Source: Blastomonas natatoria (lineage in GTDB: Bacteria > Pseudomonadota > Alphaproteobacteria > Sphingomonadales > Sphingomonadaceae). From it: a DNA stretch of 64,000 nucleotides. The stretch's first letter is position 1. Each line of letters begins with the position of its first letter. The stretch spans positions 62,001 through 126,000 of the forward strand of contig NZ_QJJM01000008.1 of NCBI RefSeq assembly GCF_003201955.1, given 5' to 3'. A program made the translations under genes and the position numbers. Below the pieces are notes generated by a model. That model did no database searches. It saw only the letters and a list, made by a program, of their open reading frames with translations, and had not been told where the DNA came from. This document shows positions 15,259 to 24,396 of this stretch, piece after piece.

Positions 15259-16251
15259 TCAATAGGCCGAGCGGGTCAGCAGCGATGCCTTGGCGGCCTG
15301 ATATTCCGTTGTCAGGCGTGCGACCATTTCCGCGACGGTCCCGACCTTGTCGACCGCACCAATGCCCTGGCCGCTGCCCCAGATATCGCGCCACGCCTTG
15401 GCTTCGGTATTGCCGCCCGATCCGAAGTTCATCGTGCTGTAATCGCCCTTGGGCAGATTGTCGGGGTCGAGCCCTGCATTGACGATCGACTGGCGCAGGT
15501 AATTGCCTGACACGCCGGTAAACAGGTCGGAATAGACGATGTCCGACGCCTTGCCTTCGACAATGCCGTTCTTGTAGCCGTCGGTCGCCCGCGCCTCTTC
15601 GGTGGCGATGAACGCCGATCCGATATAGGCAAAATCCGCGCCCATGGCCTGGGCCGCCAGAATTGATGCACCGCAGGCGATCGAGCCCGACAGGGCAACG
15701 GGGCCAGTGAACCAGCTGCGGATTTCCTGCATCAGCGCGAAGGGCGAGATCGTGCCGGCATGGCCGCCTGCGCCGGCAGCAACGGGGATCAGGCCGTCGG
15801 CGCCCTTTTCGATCGCCTTGCGCGCGAAGCGGTCGTCGATCACGTCGTGCATGGTGATGCCGCCCCAGTCGTGCACCGCCTTGTTCAGGTCCTCGCGCGC
15901 GCCGAGCGACGTGATGATCATCGGCACCTGCCACTTGGCGCAGGTGGCAAGGTCGGCTTCCAGCCGGTCGTTCGACTTGTGGACGATCTGGTTGACCGCG
16001 AACGGTGCGGCGGGCTTGTCCGGGTTGGCGCGGTTATACTCGGCCAGCTCTTCGGTGATCTGGTGCAGCCATTCGTCGAGTTGCGCTTGAGGCCGCGCGT
16101 TGAGCGCCGGAAACGAGCCGATCACGCCCGCCTTGCACTGGGCAATGACGAGCTCCGGGCCGGAAATGATGAACAGCGGCGACCCGATGACGGGCAGGCG
16201 CAGGTTGTCGCAAAGCGGAGATGGCATGGTCATGGCGGCGACATTAGCCAT
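15259..16251 (-). CDS. Nitronate monooxygenase-like FMN protein (2-nitropropane dioxygenase family)
   Basis: The 330-residue TIM-barrel protein shows the NMO/enoyl-reductase-like pattern: VIGSPLFIISGPELVIAQC at the N terminus, the phosphate-binding GADGLIPVAAGAGGHAG, and later ALSGSIACGASILAAQAMGA and a YIGSAFIATEEA stretch. These are flavin-phosphate loops of family members. Such proteins oxidise alkyl nitronates or are annotated broadly as FMN oxidoreductases; the substrate is not evident. The start is uncertain: ATG at 16251 is used, with later ATG at 16233 and 16227 possible and a TTG further out at 16275. It lies downstream of leuA on the same strand, but a terminator separates them. Confidence 0.8.
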   Translation of the reverse strand: MANVAAMTMPSPLCDNLRLPVIGSPLFIISGPELVIAQCKAGVIGSFPALNARPQAQLDEWLHQITEELAEYNRANPDKPAAPFAVNQIVHKSNDRLEADLATCAKWQVPMIITSLGAREDLNKAVHDWGGITMHDVIDDRFARKAIEKGADGLIPVAAGAGGHAGTISPFALMQEIRSWFTGPVALSGSIACGASILAAQAMGADFAYIGSAFIATEEARATDGYKNGIVEGKASDIVYSDLFTGVSGNYLRQSIVNAGLDPDNLPKGDYSTMNFGSGGNTEAKAWRDIWGSGQGIGAVDKVGTVAEMVARLTTEYQAAKASLLTRSAY

Positions 16252-16320
16252 CGTTCCAAGGCTGTCCAGAGGCAATTAAGTGGGCAATTAAGTTTTGATT
16301 GGGGATGGGGTTGGAAGGAC

Positions 16321-16354
16321 AAAATCCTCCCCCAGACGAGCTCGGGGAGGATTT
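16321..16354 (-). terminator. Rho-independent terminator downstream of leuA
   Basis: AAATCCTCCCC (16322-16332) and GGGGAGGATTT (16344-16354) form an 11-bp stem. On the minus strand it runs into a short T-run (TTTTGT). It lies 8 bp after the leuA stop codon and belongs to the same repeat type as 343-371. Confidence 0.75.
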
Positions 16355-16362
16355 GACGTTGC

Positions 16363-18027
16363 TCAAATCTCCTCAAGCGCGCTCAGCACGGCCTTGATCG
16401 AGGCCGTGGCGACATCCTCGTCCACGCCGACACCGAAACAGGGCGAACGGCCGTCGATCGCGCATTCGACATAGGCCGCCGCGCGCGCCTTGGAGCCCGA
16501 ACCGATCGCGTGCTCGCGATAATCGGCAATGTCGATCGCGATGCCGAGCGCGGCGGACAGCGCGTCTACCACGCCCGAGATCAACCCGTTGCCGCGCCCG
16601 CTGACCGGGATTTCCTGGCCATCCGCCAGGATGCGCCCCACGAACAGGCGGTCGGCCCCTGCCTTGCGCTCCTCATAATCGACCAACCGGTACTTGCCGG
16701 TGCCATCAAGGTGATAGCGCTGCTGGAAGGCCTGCCAGATGTCGGCCGAGCTCAGCTCGACGCTCTTCGCATCGGCGAGCGCCTGCACGGTCTTGCTGAA
16801 ATCGGCCTGGAGCCGCTTGGGCAGCTTCAGCCCCTGGTCCTGTTCGAGCACCCAGGCGACGCCACCCTTGCCGCTTTGCGAATTGACCCGGATCACCGCC
16901 TCGTAAGATCGACCGATATCGGCCGGGTCGAGCGGCAGATAGGGCACGGCCCAGATCTGGTCGTTGCGCTTGTCCTGCGCGGCAAAGCCCTTCTTGATCG
17001 CGTCCTGATGGCTGCCCGAGAATGCTGTGAACACCAGCTCGCCCGCATAGGGATGCCGCTCGGGCACCTTCAGCTGGTTGCAATATTCGACCGTCTTGAC
17101 GATCTCGTCCATGTCCGAAAAGTCGAGGCCCGGGTGTAACCCTTGCGTGTACATGTTGAGGCCCAGGGCCACGAGATCGACATTGCCGGTGCGCTCGCCA
17201 TTGCCGAACAGACAGCCTTCGATCCGGTCTGCGCCCGCCATCAGGCCGAGTTCGGCAGCGGCAATGCCCGATCCTCGGTCGTTATGCGGGTGCAGGCTGA
17301 TGACCACGCAATCGCGCTTGCTGATATGGCGGCACATCCATTCGATCTGGTCGGCATAGATATGCGGTCCTGCGGCCTCGACCGTCGCGGGCAGGTTGAG
17401 GATCAGCGGCTTTTCGGGCGTCGGCTGCAGCACCTCCATGACCGCCTCGCATACTTCCAGGCTGAAGTCGAGTTCTGCGGTGGAGAAGGTTTCGGGGCTG
17501 TATTCGAAATGCCAGTCGGTTTGCGGGTATTTCGCCGCTTGTTCCTTCAGAATGTTCGCGCCCTCGACCGCGATCGCCTTCACGCCCGCACGATCCAGTC
17601 CGAACACGATCTCGCGCCATGCAGGCGATACGGCGTTGTAAAGGTGGACGATTGCGCGGTGGACGCCCGCCAGGCTCTCGAAGCTGCGCTCGATCAGGTC
17701 GCGGCGCGACTGGGTGAGCACCTGCACGGTGACATCCTCAGGGATTTTTCCGCCATCGACCAGCCCGCGGATGAAATTGAATTCGGTCTCGCCTGCGGAC
17801 GGAAAGCCGACCTCGATCTCCTTGAGGCCGATCTTGACCAGCAGGTCGAAGAAGCGCTGCTTCTTCGCGCCGTCCATCGGATCGATCAGCGCCTGGTTGC
17901 CGTCGCGCATGTCGGTGGAAAGCCAGCGCGGCGGCGCGGTGATGATGGCATCGGGCCAGGTTCGGTTCGGCAGGTCGACGCGCGGGAACGGTCGGTATTT
18001 TTGCGAAGGATCGGTGAGCATCGGCAT
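16363..18027 (-). CDS. leuA: 2-isopropylmalate synthase
   Basis: The 554-residue enzyme condenses acetyl-CoA with 2-oxoisovalerate, the first committed step of leucine synthesis. The HMGL-like catalytic TIM barrel begins with STDMRDGNQAL, contains LHPHNDRGSG (metal-binding His pair), and ends in a C-terminal LeuA regulatory domain (VDYEERKAGADRLFVGRILA). Length and the PPRWLSTDMRDGNQ start fit the LeuA type-2 family. ATG at 18027 is chosen; ATG at 18021 is equally possible. A longer in-frame extension to 18153 would run through the attenuator hairpin and is not credible. Regulation: a leucine-rich leader peptide and terminator hairpin precede the gene. Confidence 0.93.
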   Translation of the reverse strand: MPMLTDPSQKYRPFPRVDLPNRTWPDAIITAPPRWLSTDMRDGNQALIDPMDGAKKQRFFDLLVKIGLKEIEVGFPSAGETEFNFIRGLVDGGKIPEDVTVQVLTQSRRDLIERSFESLAGVHRAIVHLYNAVSPAWREIVFGLDRAGVKAIAVEGANILKEQAAKYPQTDWHFEYSPETFSTAELDFSLEVCEAVMEVLQPTPEKPLILNLPATVEAAGPHIYADQIEWMCRHISKRDCVVISLHPHNDRGSGIAAAELGLMAGADRIEGCLFGNGERTGNVDLVALGLNMYTQGLHPGLDFSDMDEIVKTVEYCNQLKVPERHPYAGELVFTAFSGSHQDAIKKGFAAQDKRNDQIWAVPYLPLDPADIGRSYEAVIRVNSQSGKGGVAWVLEQDQGLKLPKRLQADFSKTVQALADAKSVELSSADIWQAFQQRYHLDGTGKYRLVDYEERKAGADRLFVGRILADGQEIPVSGRGNGLISGVVDALSAALGIAIDIADYREHAIGSGSKARAAAYVECAIDGRSPCFGVGVDEDVATASIKAVLSALEEI

Positions 18028-18111
18028 GAGAAGAGCGCCCTGTCTGAATGGCTGTGCGATAGGCAGGCCGGGCGATGAGCGCAACCGGCTTTGCGGGTGT
18101 TTCAGAAGTGG

Positions 18112-18173
18112 AAAAGCCCTTAGGCGCGAGGCACGCAGGTCATGCGCGCACAAGGTCGACCGCGCCTAAGGGC
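18112..18173 (-). promoter_or_regulatory. leuA transcription attenuator hairpin
   Basis: A perfect 13-bp inverted repeat, CGCGCCTAAGGGC (18161-18173) and GCCCTTAGGCGCG (18116-18128), is separated by 32 nt and followed on the minus strand by TTTT (18112-18115). Its promoter-proximal arm overlaps the stop codon of the leader peptide, so ribosome position could decide whether it folds. Alternative pairing is possible between GCGC in the first arm and GCGCGC in the loop. Confidence 0.72.
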
Positions 18174-18213
18174 GCGTAAGTCGCAGTCCGAGAAGGAGGG
18201 CGCAGGGCTTCAT
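18166..18213 (-). CDS. leuL: leuA leader peptide (leucine-rich)
   Basis: ATG at 18211-18213 opens a 15-codon frame reading MKPCALLLGLRLTRP and ending with TAG at 18166-18168. Five of 15 residues are leucine, three of them consecutive (CTC CTT CTC). It lies upstream of leuA and just ahead of the terminator-like hairpin at 18112-18173. This is the classic arrangement for ribosome-mediated attenuation: stalling at Leu codons during leucine shortage would favour read-through into leuA. The short length is expected for leader peptides. Confidence 0.8.
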   Translation of the reverse strand: MKPCALLLGLRLTRP

Positions 18214-18339
18214 TTCGGATGCGTCATTGCGGCAATTGGCCGCGCTGCGCAATAAAAAAATCATTTGCCATGTTCTGAAACCAGGAGGGTGCGGCGGTCG
18301 AACCGCAGACCATTCCCTCCCTCGAAAGGTATCCCAGCG

Positions 18340-18813
18340 ATGAAACACATGTTGACGGCGCTCGCCCTGGCGCTTTCTGCCACCGGCCTCGCGATGGGCA
18401 GCGCGGCCCTGGCCGGACCGGTCTATACCGGCCTTCAGGGCGATGTCGCGGTCGGCGGCTATGACGCCGTGTCCTATTTCACCGGCGACGGCACCCCGGT
18501 CATGGGCTCGCCCGAATTTGCGGTGCGCCACGGCAATGCCGTCTATCATTTCGCCAATGCCGAAAATGCCGCGAAATTCCAGGCCGATCCGGCGCATTAC
18601 ACGCCGCAATATGGCGGGCATTGCGCCTGGGCGATGGCGCGCGGATATCTCGCGCCCGGCGATCCGCTGCAATCGCGCGTGGTAGACGGCAAGCTGTATC
18701 TCAACTTCAACGCCGAGGTGAAGGCCAAGTGGCTGCAGGACATTCCCGGCTTCATCGCCAGTGCCGACAAGAACTGGCCAGGCTTTCCCGATGACGCGAA
18801 ATTCGGAGGCTAA
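18340..18813 (+). CDS. Exported YHS domain protein
   Basis: The 157-residue protein begins with a signal peptide (MKHMLTALALALSATGLAMG to ALAG). It then carries a YHS domain core: VGGYDAVSYFTGDGTPVMGS, a VYHFANAENAAKFQADPAHY helix, and YGGHCAWAMARG with one Cys. YHS domains are found in copper and other metal-linked proteins; exported stand-alone versions have no proven function. ATG at 18340 is preferred to an in-frame start at 18265 because the signal sequence begins there. It is divergent from the leuA leader and is followed by a repeat and a strong terminator. Confidence 0.8.
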   Translation: MKHMLTALALALSATGLAMGSAALAGPVYTGLQGDVAVGGYDAVSYFTGDGTPVMGSPEFAVRHGNAVYHFANAENAAKFQADPAHYTPQYGGHCAWAMARGYLAPGDPLQSRVVDGKLYLNFNAEVKAKWLQDIPGFIASADKNWPGFPDDAKFGG

Positions 18814-18835
18814 GGGCCCGCCAACACCCCTTGCG

Positions 18836-18914
18836 TCACTCCCGCGAACGCGGGAATCCCGCTTGTTTGCCAAGCCGAAGGGGATAGCGGGACCTCCGTC
18901 TTCGCGGGGGTGAC
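18836..18914. repeat. Composite palindromic repeat
   Basis: A copy of the 3359-3443 element: ACTCCCGCGAACGCGGGAAT on the left and TCTTCGCGGGGGTGACGG on the right, with a slightly diverged spacer. It lies between convergent YHS and YceI genes. Confidence 0.82.
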
Positions 18915-18924
18915 GGCTAATCCA

Positions 18925-18962
18925 AAGGCCCCGCAAACCCGTTTGAGCGGGCGCGGGGCCTT
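18925..18962. terminator. Strong bidirectional terminator-like hairpin
   Basis: AAGGCCCCGC (18925-18934) and GCGGGGCCTT (18953-18962) form a perfect 10-bp GC-rich stem between the convergent YHS and YceI genes. Only short T-runs follow on either side. Confidence 0.7.
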
Positions 18963-19011
18963 CGACGGACGCGGGCTTCGCCCGCTGCTCAGGCTGAACG
19001 GAGCTCGGAGC

Positions 19012-19644
19012 TTACTGCTTCTCGAACGCCACGCTGATGTCGAGCTCGACCTCGTCGCTCACCATCGGTAGCGCGTAGTTGATCCCGAAATCGCTGCGCT
19101 TGATGCTGGTTTCGGCTTCGAAACCGACGGTCAGCTTCTTGTTGAACGGGTTTGCGCCCGCGCCGGTGAATTCAGCGTCGAAGGTCACCGGCTTGGTGAT
19201 GCCGTTCAGCGTCAGGTCGCCGGTAATCTTGGCGGTGGTGCCGCTGGCGACGACCTTGGTCGACACGAAGCGCGCATCAGCCGGATTCGGCCCGAAGAAA
19301 TCGGGCTTGCCGCCATCCTTGCCTGCACGCAGCAGGTGGCTGGTCAGGCCGGCACTGGCGGTGGTGACCTTGCCGACGGGAATGGTCACATCGACCTTGG
19401 CAGCGTTCAGATTGGCGGGGTCGATGGTCAGCGTTCCCGCGACGTCACCGAACAGGCCGTAATAGTCGTTGAAGCCGAAATGGTTGACTTCCCAGCCGAT
19501 CAGCGAGTGGCCGGGATCGGCCTTGTAGACGCCGGCGGTAACGCGCGAAGCGTCCTTCTGACCGGGCAGTTGCACGCCCTGGCCGATCAGCGGGGTGGCG
19601 GCGGCTGCGGCGGCAAAGGCGAGGATAGCGAGGGTCTTGCGCAT
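19012..19644 (-). CDS. YceI family exported lipid-binding protein
   Basis: The 210-residue protein has a Sec signal (MRKTLAILAFAAAAAATPLI) and the YceI lipocalin-like barrel: the opening YKADPGHSLIGWEVNHFGF, the middle LTLNGITKPVTFDAEFTG motif, the FEAETSIKRSDFGINY signature and the closing DEVELDISVAFE strand. YceI barrels bind polyisoprenoid or similar lipids in the periplasm. ATG at 19644 gives the signal peptide directly; a longer frame to 19695 adds a polar extension. It stands alone, with a terminator downstream shared with the YHS gene. Confidence 0.9.
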   Translation of the reverse strand: MRKTLAILAFAAAAAATPLIGQGVQLPGQKDASRVTAGVYKADPGHSLIGWEVNHFGFNDYYGLFGDVAGTLTIDPANLNAAKVDVTIPVGKVTTASAGLTSHLLRAGKDGGKPDFFGPNPADARFVSTKVVASGTTAKITGDLTLNGITKPVTFDAEFTGAGANPFNKKLTVGFEAETSIKRSDFGINYALPMVSDEVELDISVAFEKQ

Positions 19645-19732
19645 GACGAACTCCTTGAGGAGGGGGGAGAGGAATGCCGAAACTGTGTCCCGCAACGTCC
19701 CAAGTCAATCTTTGATCCGCGCAACGCAGCGT

Positions 19733-20986
19733 TTACGTTTTGGCATCCAGGCCATCGCGCACCACGGCATAGACCTGGCCCAGCTGCTCTTGCGTGATGC
19801 AATAAGGCGGCATGACATAGACGGTATTGCCCAGCGGCCGGATCAGCACGCCACGCGCCTTGCCGAAGCGGTTAAGATGCACCGCCCAGTTCGAGAGATA
19901 GCCGCCGGCATCGGTCTCAAGATCGAAAGCGGCGATCGTGCCGCACTGGCGCGTGCTCGTGACGATAGCGTGGTCGGATATCGCCGCCAGTTCGCGCGCC
20001 TGCATCGCTGCCAGGCTGTCAATGCGCTGCCGGACCGGCTCGTCGCTCCAGATGGCGAGATTTTCGACAGCCGCCGCGCAGGCGATCGGGTTGGCGGTAT
20101 AGCTGCTCGAGTGGAAGAAGCAGTCGGCACGGTCCTGAGACCAATGCGCCATGAAAATCTCGTCGCGCGCCATGGTGACGGCCAGCGGTACCGCGCCGCC
20201 AGTCAGGCCCTTGGACAGGCAGAGGATATCCGGGACAACGCTCGCCTGTTCGCAGGCGAGCAGCGTCCCCGTGCGGCCCCAGGCGGTCATCACCTCGTCG
20301 GCAATGAACAGCACGCCATGGCGCGCGCAGATTGCTGCCATCTCGGCCAGCACGTGCGGCGGATAGATCAGCATCCCGCCCGATCCCAGGATCAGCGGCT
20401 CGACGATGAACGCGGCCGATCCCGCCTTGCACGCCGCTTCCAGCGCATCGAGCGTCGCCTGTTCGGCACCGGCGGCGGGGAAGGGCACCGTGGTCACGTC
20501 GAACAGCAGCGGCGCATAGGGCCGGTTGAATACGCCGCGTTCCCCCACCGACATCGCGCCGATGGTATCGCCATGATAGCTGTGCTCCATCACGATGATG
20601 CCCTGGCGCGGTTCCTTCCGGTTATGGAAATAGCCTAGCGCCATCTTCAGCGCGACTTCGACGGCGGTCGACCCGGAATCGCTGAAGAATACCCGGGTGA
20701 GCGCCTCCGGCATGATCGCGGTCAGCCCACGCGCCAGCGTTTCGGCGGGTTCGTGCGTCCATCCGGCAAAGATGATCTGGTCAAGCTTCTGCGTCTGCGC
20801 GGCGATCGCGGCCATGATGCGCGGATGGGCATGGCCGTGCGTCGTCACCCACCAGCTCGAGATCGCATCAATCCACTGGCGGCCATCGGCACCGTGCAGC
20901 ACCGCGCCTTCGCCCCGCGCGATCAACGGAATTTCCTCGCCCAGCCCATGCTGGGTGAAGGGGTGCCAGACGGGTGAACTGCTCAT
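19733..20986 (-). CDS. bioA: Adenosylmethionine-8-amino-7-oxononanoate aminotransferase
   Basis: The 417-residue class III aminotransferase converts KAPA to DAPA in biotin synthesis using SAM as amino donor. It has the BioA opening VWHPFTQ, the ISSWWVTTHGHAHPRI motif, the PLP region FIADEVMTAWGRTG, and the Lys site LSKGLTGGAVPLAVTMA. Its ATG overlaps the bioD stop as ATGA, so the two are translationally coupled. It is the last gene of the ilv-bio run. Confidence 0.95.
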   Translation of the reverse strand: MSSSPVWHPFTQHGLGEEIPLIARGEGAVLHGADGRQWIDAISSWWVTTHGHAHPRIMAAIAAQTQKLDQIIFAGWTHEPAETLARGLTAIMPEALTRVFFSDSGSTAVEVALKMALGYFHNRKEPRQGIIVMEHSYHGDTIGAMSVGERGVFNRPYAPLLFDVTTVPFPAAGAEQATLDALEAACKAGSAAFIVEPLILGSGGMLIYPPHVLAEMAAICARHGVLFIADEVMTAWGRTGTLLACEQASVVPDILCLSKGLTGGAVPLAVTMARDEIFMAHWSQDRADCFFHSSSYTANPIACAAAVENLAIWSDEPVRQRIDSLAAMQARELAAISDHAIVTSTRQCGTIAAFDLETDAGGYLSNWAVHLNRFGKARGVLIRPLGNTVYVMPPYCITQEQLGQVYAVVRDGLDAKT

Positions 20987-21600
20987 GCGAAATCGGCGAT
21001 GTCGAAACCGGCGGCGAAGGCGGTGCGCAAGGCATCGGGCGTGATCTTAGGAAGCATATCGAGCCGGCCCAGGCGGCGGATGCCGGACATTTGCGCGATC
21101 GTCTCCTCGCTGTCGGGCATGGCCTCGCCGATGAACGCGATGCCGTGGATCGGCACGCCGCGCGCCCTCAGCACCTCGACCGTCATGAGGCTGTGGTTGA
21201 TCGTGCCCAATGCCGTGCGCGCGCAGACGATCACCGGGATCTGCCAGCGCGCAAAAATGTCGGCATAAAGCACCGATCGCGTCACCGGCACCAGCGCGCC
21301 GCCTGCACCCTCGATCACCAAAGGCGCATCGACTTGCGGAGGGTTCAGCGCGTCGGTGTCGATCTCCACGCCGTCGATCTCGGCCGAACGGTGCGGGGAG
21401 AGCGGGCTCACCAGCCGCCAGGCTTCGGGCAGGGTGGAGCCAGGCGCCATGCGCTCGACGAACTGGGTGTCGGTCTCGTCCTCGATGCCCGATTGCACGG
21501 GCTTCCAGTAACGGGCGGAAAGCGTCTGGGTGAGCGCTGCACTGAACACCGACTTGCCGATTCCGGTGTCGGTGCCTGTCACAACAAATCGCGGTTTCAT
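20983..21600 (-). CDS. bioD: Dethiobiotin synthetase
   Basis: The 205-residue protein carries the P-loop-like GTDTGIGKSVFSAAL at the N terminus, the KPVQSG motif, and EGAGGALVPV, all diagnostic for BioD, which closes the ureido ring of dethiobiotin with ATP and CO2. Both ends overlap neighbours by ATGA (bioF upstream, bioA downstream). Confidence 0.95.
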   Translation of the reverse strand: MKPRFVVTGTDTGIGKSVFSAALTQTLSARYWKPVQSGIEDETDTQFVERMAPGSTLPEAWRLVSPLSPHRSAEIDGVEIDTDALNPPQVDAPLVIEGAGGALVPVTRSVLYADIFARWQIPVIVCARTALGTINHSLMTVEVLRARGVPIHGIAFIGEAMPDSEETIAQMSGIRRLGRLDMLPKITPDALRTAFAAGFDIADFA

Positions 21601-22739
21601 GCGGGGATCATGATCCTGTCGAGTGATTCGGAGAGCGCGCCGATATCACCCTTTGTCACGTTTCGGGTAATCGAAATTCTCAGGCGCGCAGTCCCGGCTG
21701 GCACCGTTGGCGGGCGGATGCCCCGAATGTCGAAGCCCTGCCGCTGCAGCGCAGAGGCGATGCGCATGGTGCGTGCATCGTCGCCGATGACAACGGGCAG
21801 GATCTGCGTATCCGATGGTGTCGCGCCCAGCCGGGGTGCCAGCAGGGCGCGGGCATGCGCGATTCGATCGAACAGGTCCTCGCGCCAGTCGTCATGGCTC
21901 GCCAGCATGCCGATCGCCTTGCGAACCATATGTGCGACGAGCGGCGAGGGCGCGGTCGAAAAGATGAAGGGGCGGCCCCGATTGACGATGAAGTCGATGG
22001 CCACTTTCGGGCCGCACAGCAGCGCGCCCTCACAGCCCAAAGCCTTGCCGCAGGTGTGCAGCGTGATCACATTGGGCTGGCCCGCCAGAGCCTCGGCCAG
22101 CCCGCGCCCGCCGGTGCCGAACACGCCGGTCGCATGCGCCTCGTCGATCAGCAGGATGGCATCGTGCCGTGCGGCAACCTGCGCCAGATCGGCCAGCGGC
22201 GCGCGGTCGCCGTCCATGCTGTACAGGCTTTCGACCGCGATCCAGGCGCGGCCGGTGCCTCCGCAAGCGCGCCAGGCGGTGATGGCTTCATCGAACGCCT
22301 GCGGATCATTATGGGCAGCGGCGCGCGTCTCGGCGCGACCCAGCTTCATTCCGTCATGCACCGATGCATGGATCAGCGCGTCGTGCACCAGCAGGTCGCC
22401 GCGCTGTGGCAGCGTCGCGAACAGCGCCGTGTTGGCGACAAAGCCCGTGGCCATGAACAGCGCCGCCTCGGTGCCGTAATGCGCCGCTGCCTCGGCCTCC
22501 AGGGCTTCGTGCGCCGCATGGTTGCCGCGCAGCAACCGCGACCCGCCCGATCCTGCCGGCAGGCCGAGTGCCATGCCCTCGCGCAGGGCGTCGTGGAGCA
22601 GGGTGGAGCCCGCCAGCCCGAGATAATCGTTCGAGGCGAAGTCCTTGCCCGAACGCGGCGCAAGGCTGCGCAGCCTCGACCCCCTTTTCAGCGAGTCGAG
22701 CTGTGCAGCCTGTTCCTCGAAAAACGCGTTGATGGGCAA
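21597..22739 (-). CDS. bioF: 8-amino-7-oxononanoate synthase
   Basis: The 380-residue PLP enzyme condenses pimeloyl-thioester with alanine. Visible motifs are FASNDYLGLAG, GSGGSRLLRGNHAAHEALE, LIDEAHATGVFGTGGRGLAE and the PLP-lysine region HTCGKALGCEGA. The start appears to be TTG at 22737-22739, four bases after the ilvC stop; no ATG lies nearby in frame. The tight spacing indicates coupling to ilvC translation. BioB, BioC and BioH are not in the window. Confidence 0.93.
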   Translation of the reverse strand: MPINAFFEEQAAQLDSLKRGSRLRSLAPRSGKDFASNDYLGLAGSTLLHDALREGMALGLPAGSGGSRLLRGNHAAHEALEAEAAAHYGTEAALFMATGFVANTALFATLPQRGDLLVHDALIHASVHDGMKLGRAETRAAAHNDPQAFDEAITAWRACGGTGRAWIAVESLYSMDGDRAPLADLAQVAARHDAILLIDEAHATGVFGTGGRGLAEALAGQPNVITLHTCGKALGCEGALLCGPKVAIDFIVNRGRPFIFSTAPSPLVAHMVRKAIGMLASHDDWREDLFDRIAHARALLAPRLGATPSDTQILPVVIGDDARTMRIASALQRQGFDIRGIRPPTVPAGTARLRISITRNVTKGDIGALSESLDRIMIPA

Positions 22740-22743
22740 GGGC

Positions 22744-23778
<1,035 letters not shown>

Positions 23779-23789
23779 TCAATCTGGCT

Positions 23790-23865
23790 CGTCATTCCCG
23801 CGAAAGCGGGAATCCCGCTTGTTCAGTGCAGAAGCGGGACCCCCGCCTGCGCGGAGGTGACGATG
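23790..23865. repeat. Composite palindromic repeat between ilvN and ilvC
   Basis: CGTCATTCCCGCGAAAGCGG on the left and CCCCCGCCTGCGCGGAGGTG on the right repeat the 3359-3443 element. It lies inside the ilv run and may stabilise or cut off transcripts between ilvN and ilvC. Confidence 0.82.
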
Positions 23866-23880
23866 TGTTGCAAAAACTCG

Positions 23881-24396
23881 CTACCCCGCCACGGCCCCCC
23901 GGGTCATGGCGACCACGCCGGTGCGGGCGACTTCGACCAGCCCGACCTCGCGCATCAGCGCGATGAACTGGTTGATCTTCTCGACCGATCCGGAAATCTC
24001 GAAGACGAAGCTGTTGGTGCTGGTATCGACAGGGCGGGCACGGAAGATGTCCGCCAGCCGCAGCGCCTCGATGCGATGCTCGCCCACGCCCGCGACCTTG
24101 ATCAGCGCCAGCTCGCGCTCGACATGCGGGCCGAGCTCGGTGAGGTCCGCGACGCGGTGCACCGCCACCAGCCGGTCGAGCTGGGCGATGATCTGGTCGA
24201 TCACCGCAGGCGGGCTCACCGTCACGATGGTAATGCGGCTGACCGCATGGTCCTCGCTGATATCGGCCACCGTGAGGCTTTCGATATTGTAGCCGCGGGC
24301 GGTGAACATGCCGGCGATCTTGGCGAGGATACCCGCCTCGTTGTCGACCGTGACGGTCAGGACGTGCCGCTCGGACGCGGCTTCACGGATATGCAT
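23881..24396 (-). CDS. ilvN: Acetolactate synthase small (regulatory) subunit
   Basis: The 171-residue protein has the N-terminal ACT domain HVLTVTVDNEAGILAKIAGM and RGYNIESLTVADISED, then a C-terminal domain with INQFIALMREVGLVEVARTG. It binds valine and regulates the large subunit. Its ATG overlaps the large-subunit stop by one base (TGATG). Length is normal for IlvH/IlvN. Confidence 0.95.
   Translation of the reverse strand: MHIREAASERHVLTVTVDNEAGILAKIAGMFTARGYNIESLTVADISEDHAVSRITIVTVSPPAVIDQIIAQLDRLVAVHRVADLTELGPHVERELALIKVAGVGEHRIEALRLADIFRARPVDTSTNSFVFEISGSVEKINQFIALMREVGLVEVARTGVVAMTRGAVAG

Noticed and set aside
18028-18153. N-terminal extension of leuA to an earlier in-frame start
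   Set aside because: It would translate the attenuator hairpin and gives an Arg-rich tail not seen in LeuA. The short leader frame explains this region better.
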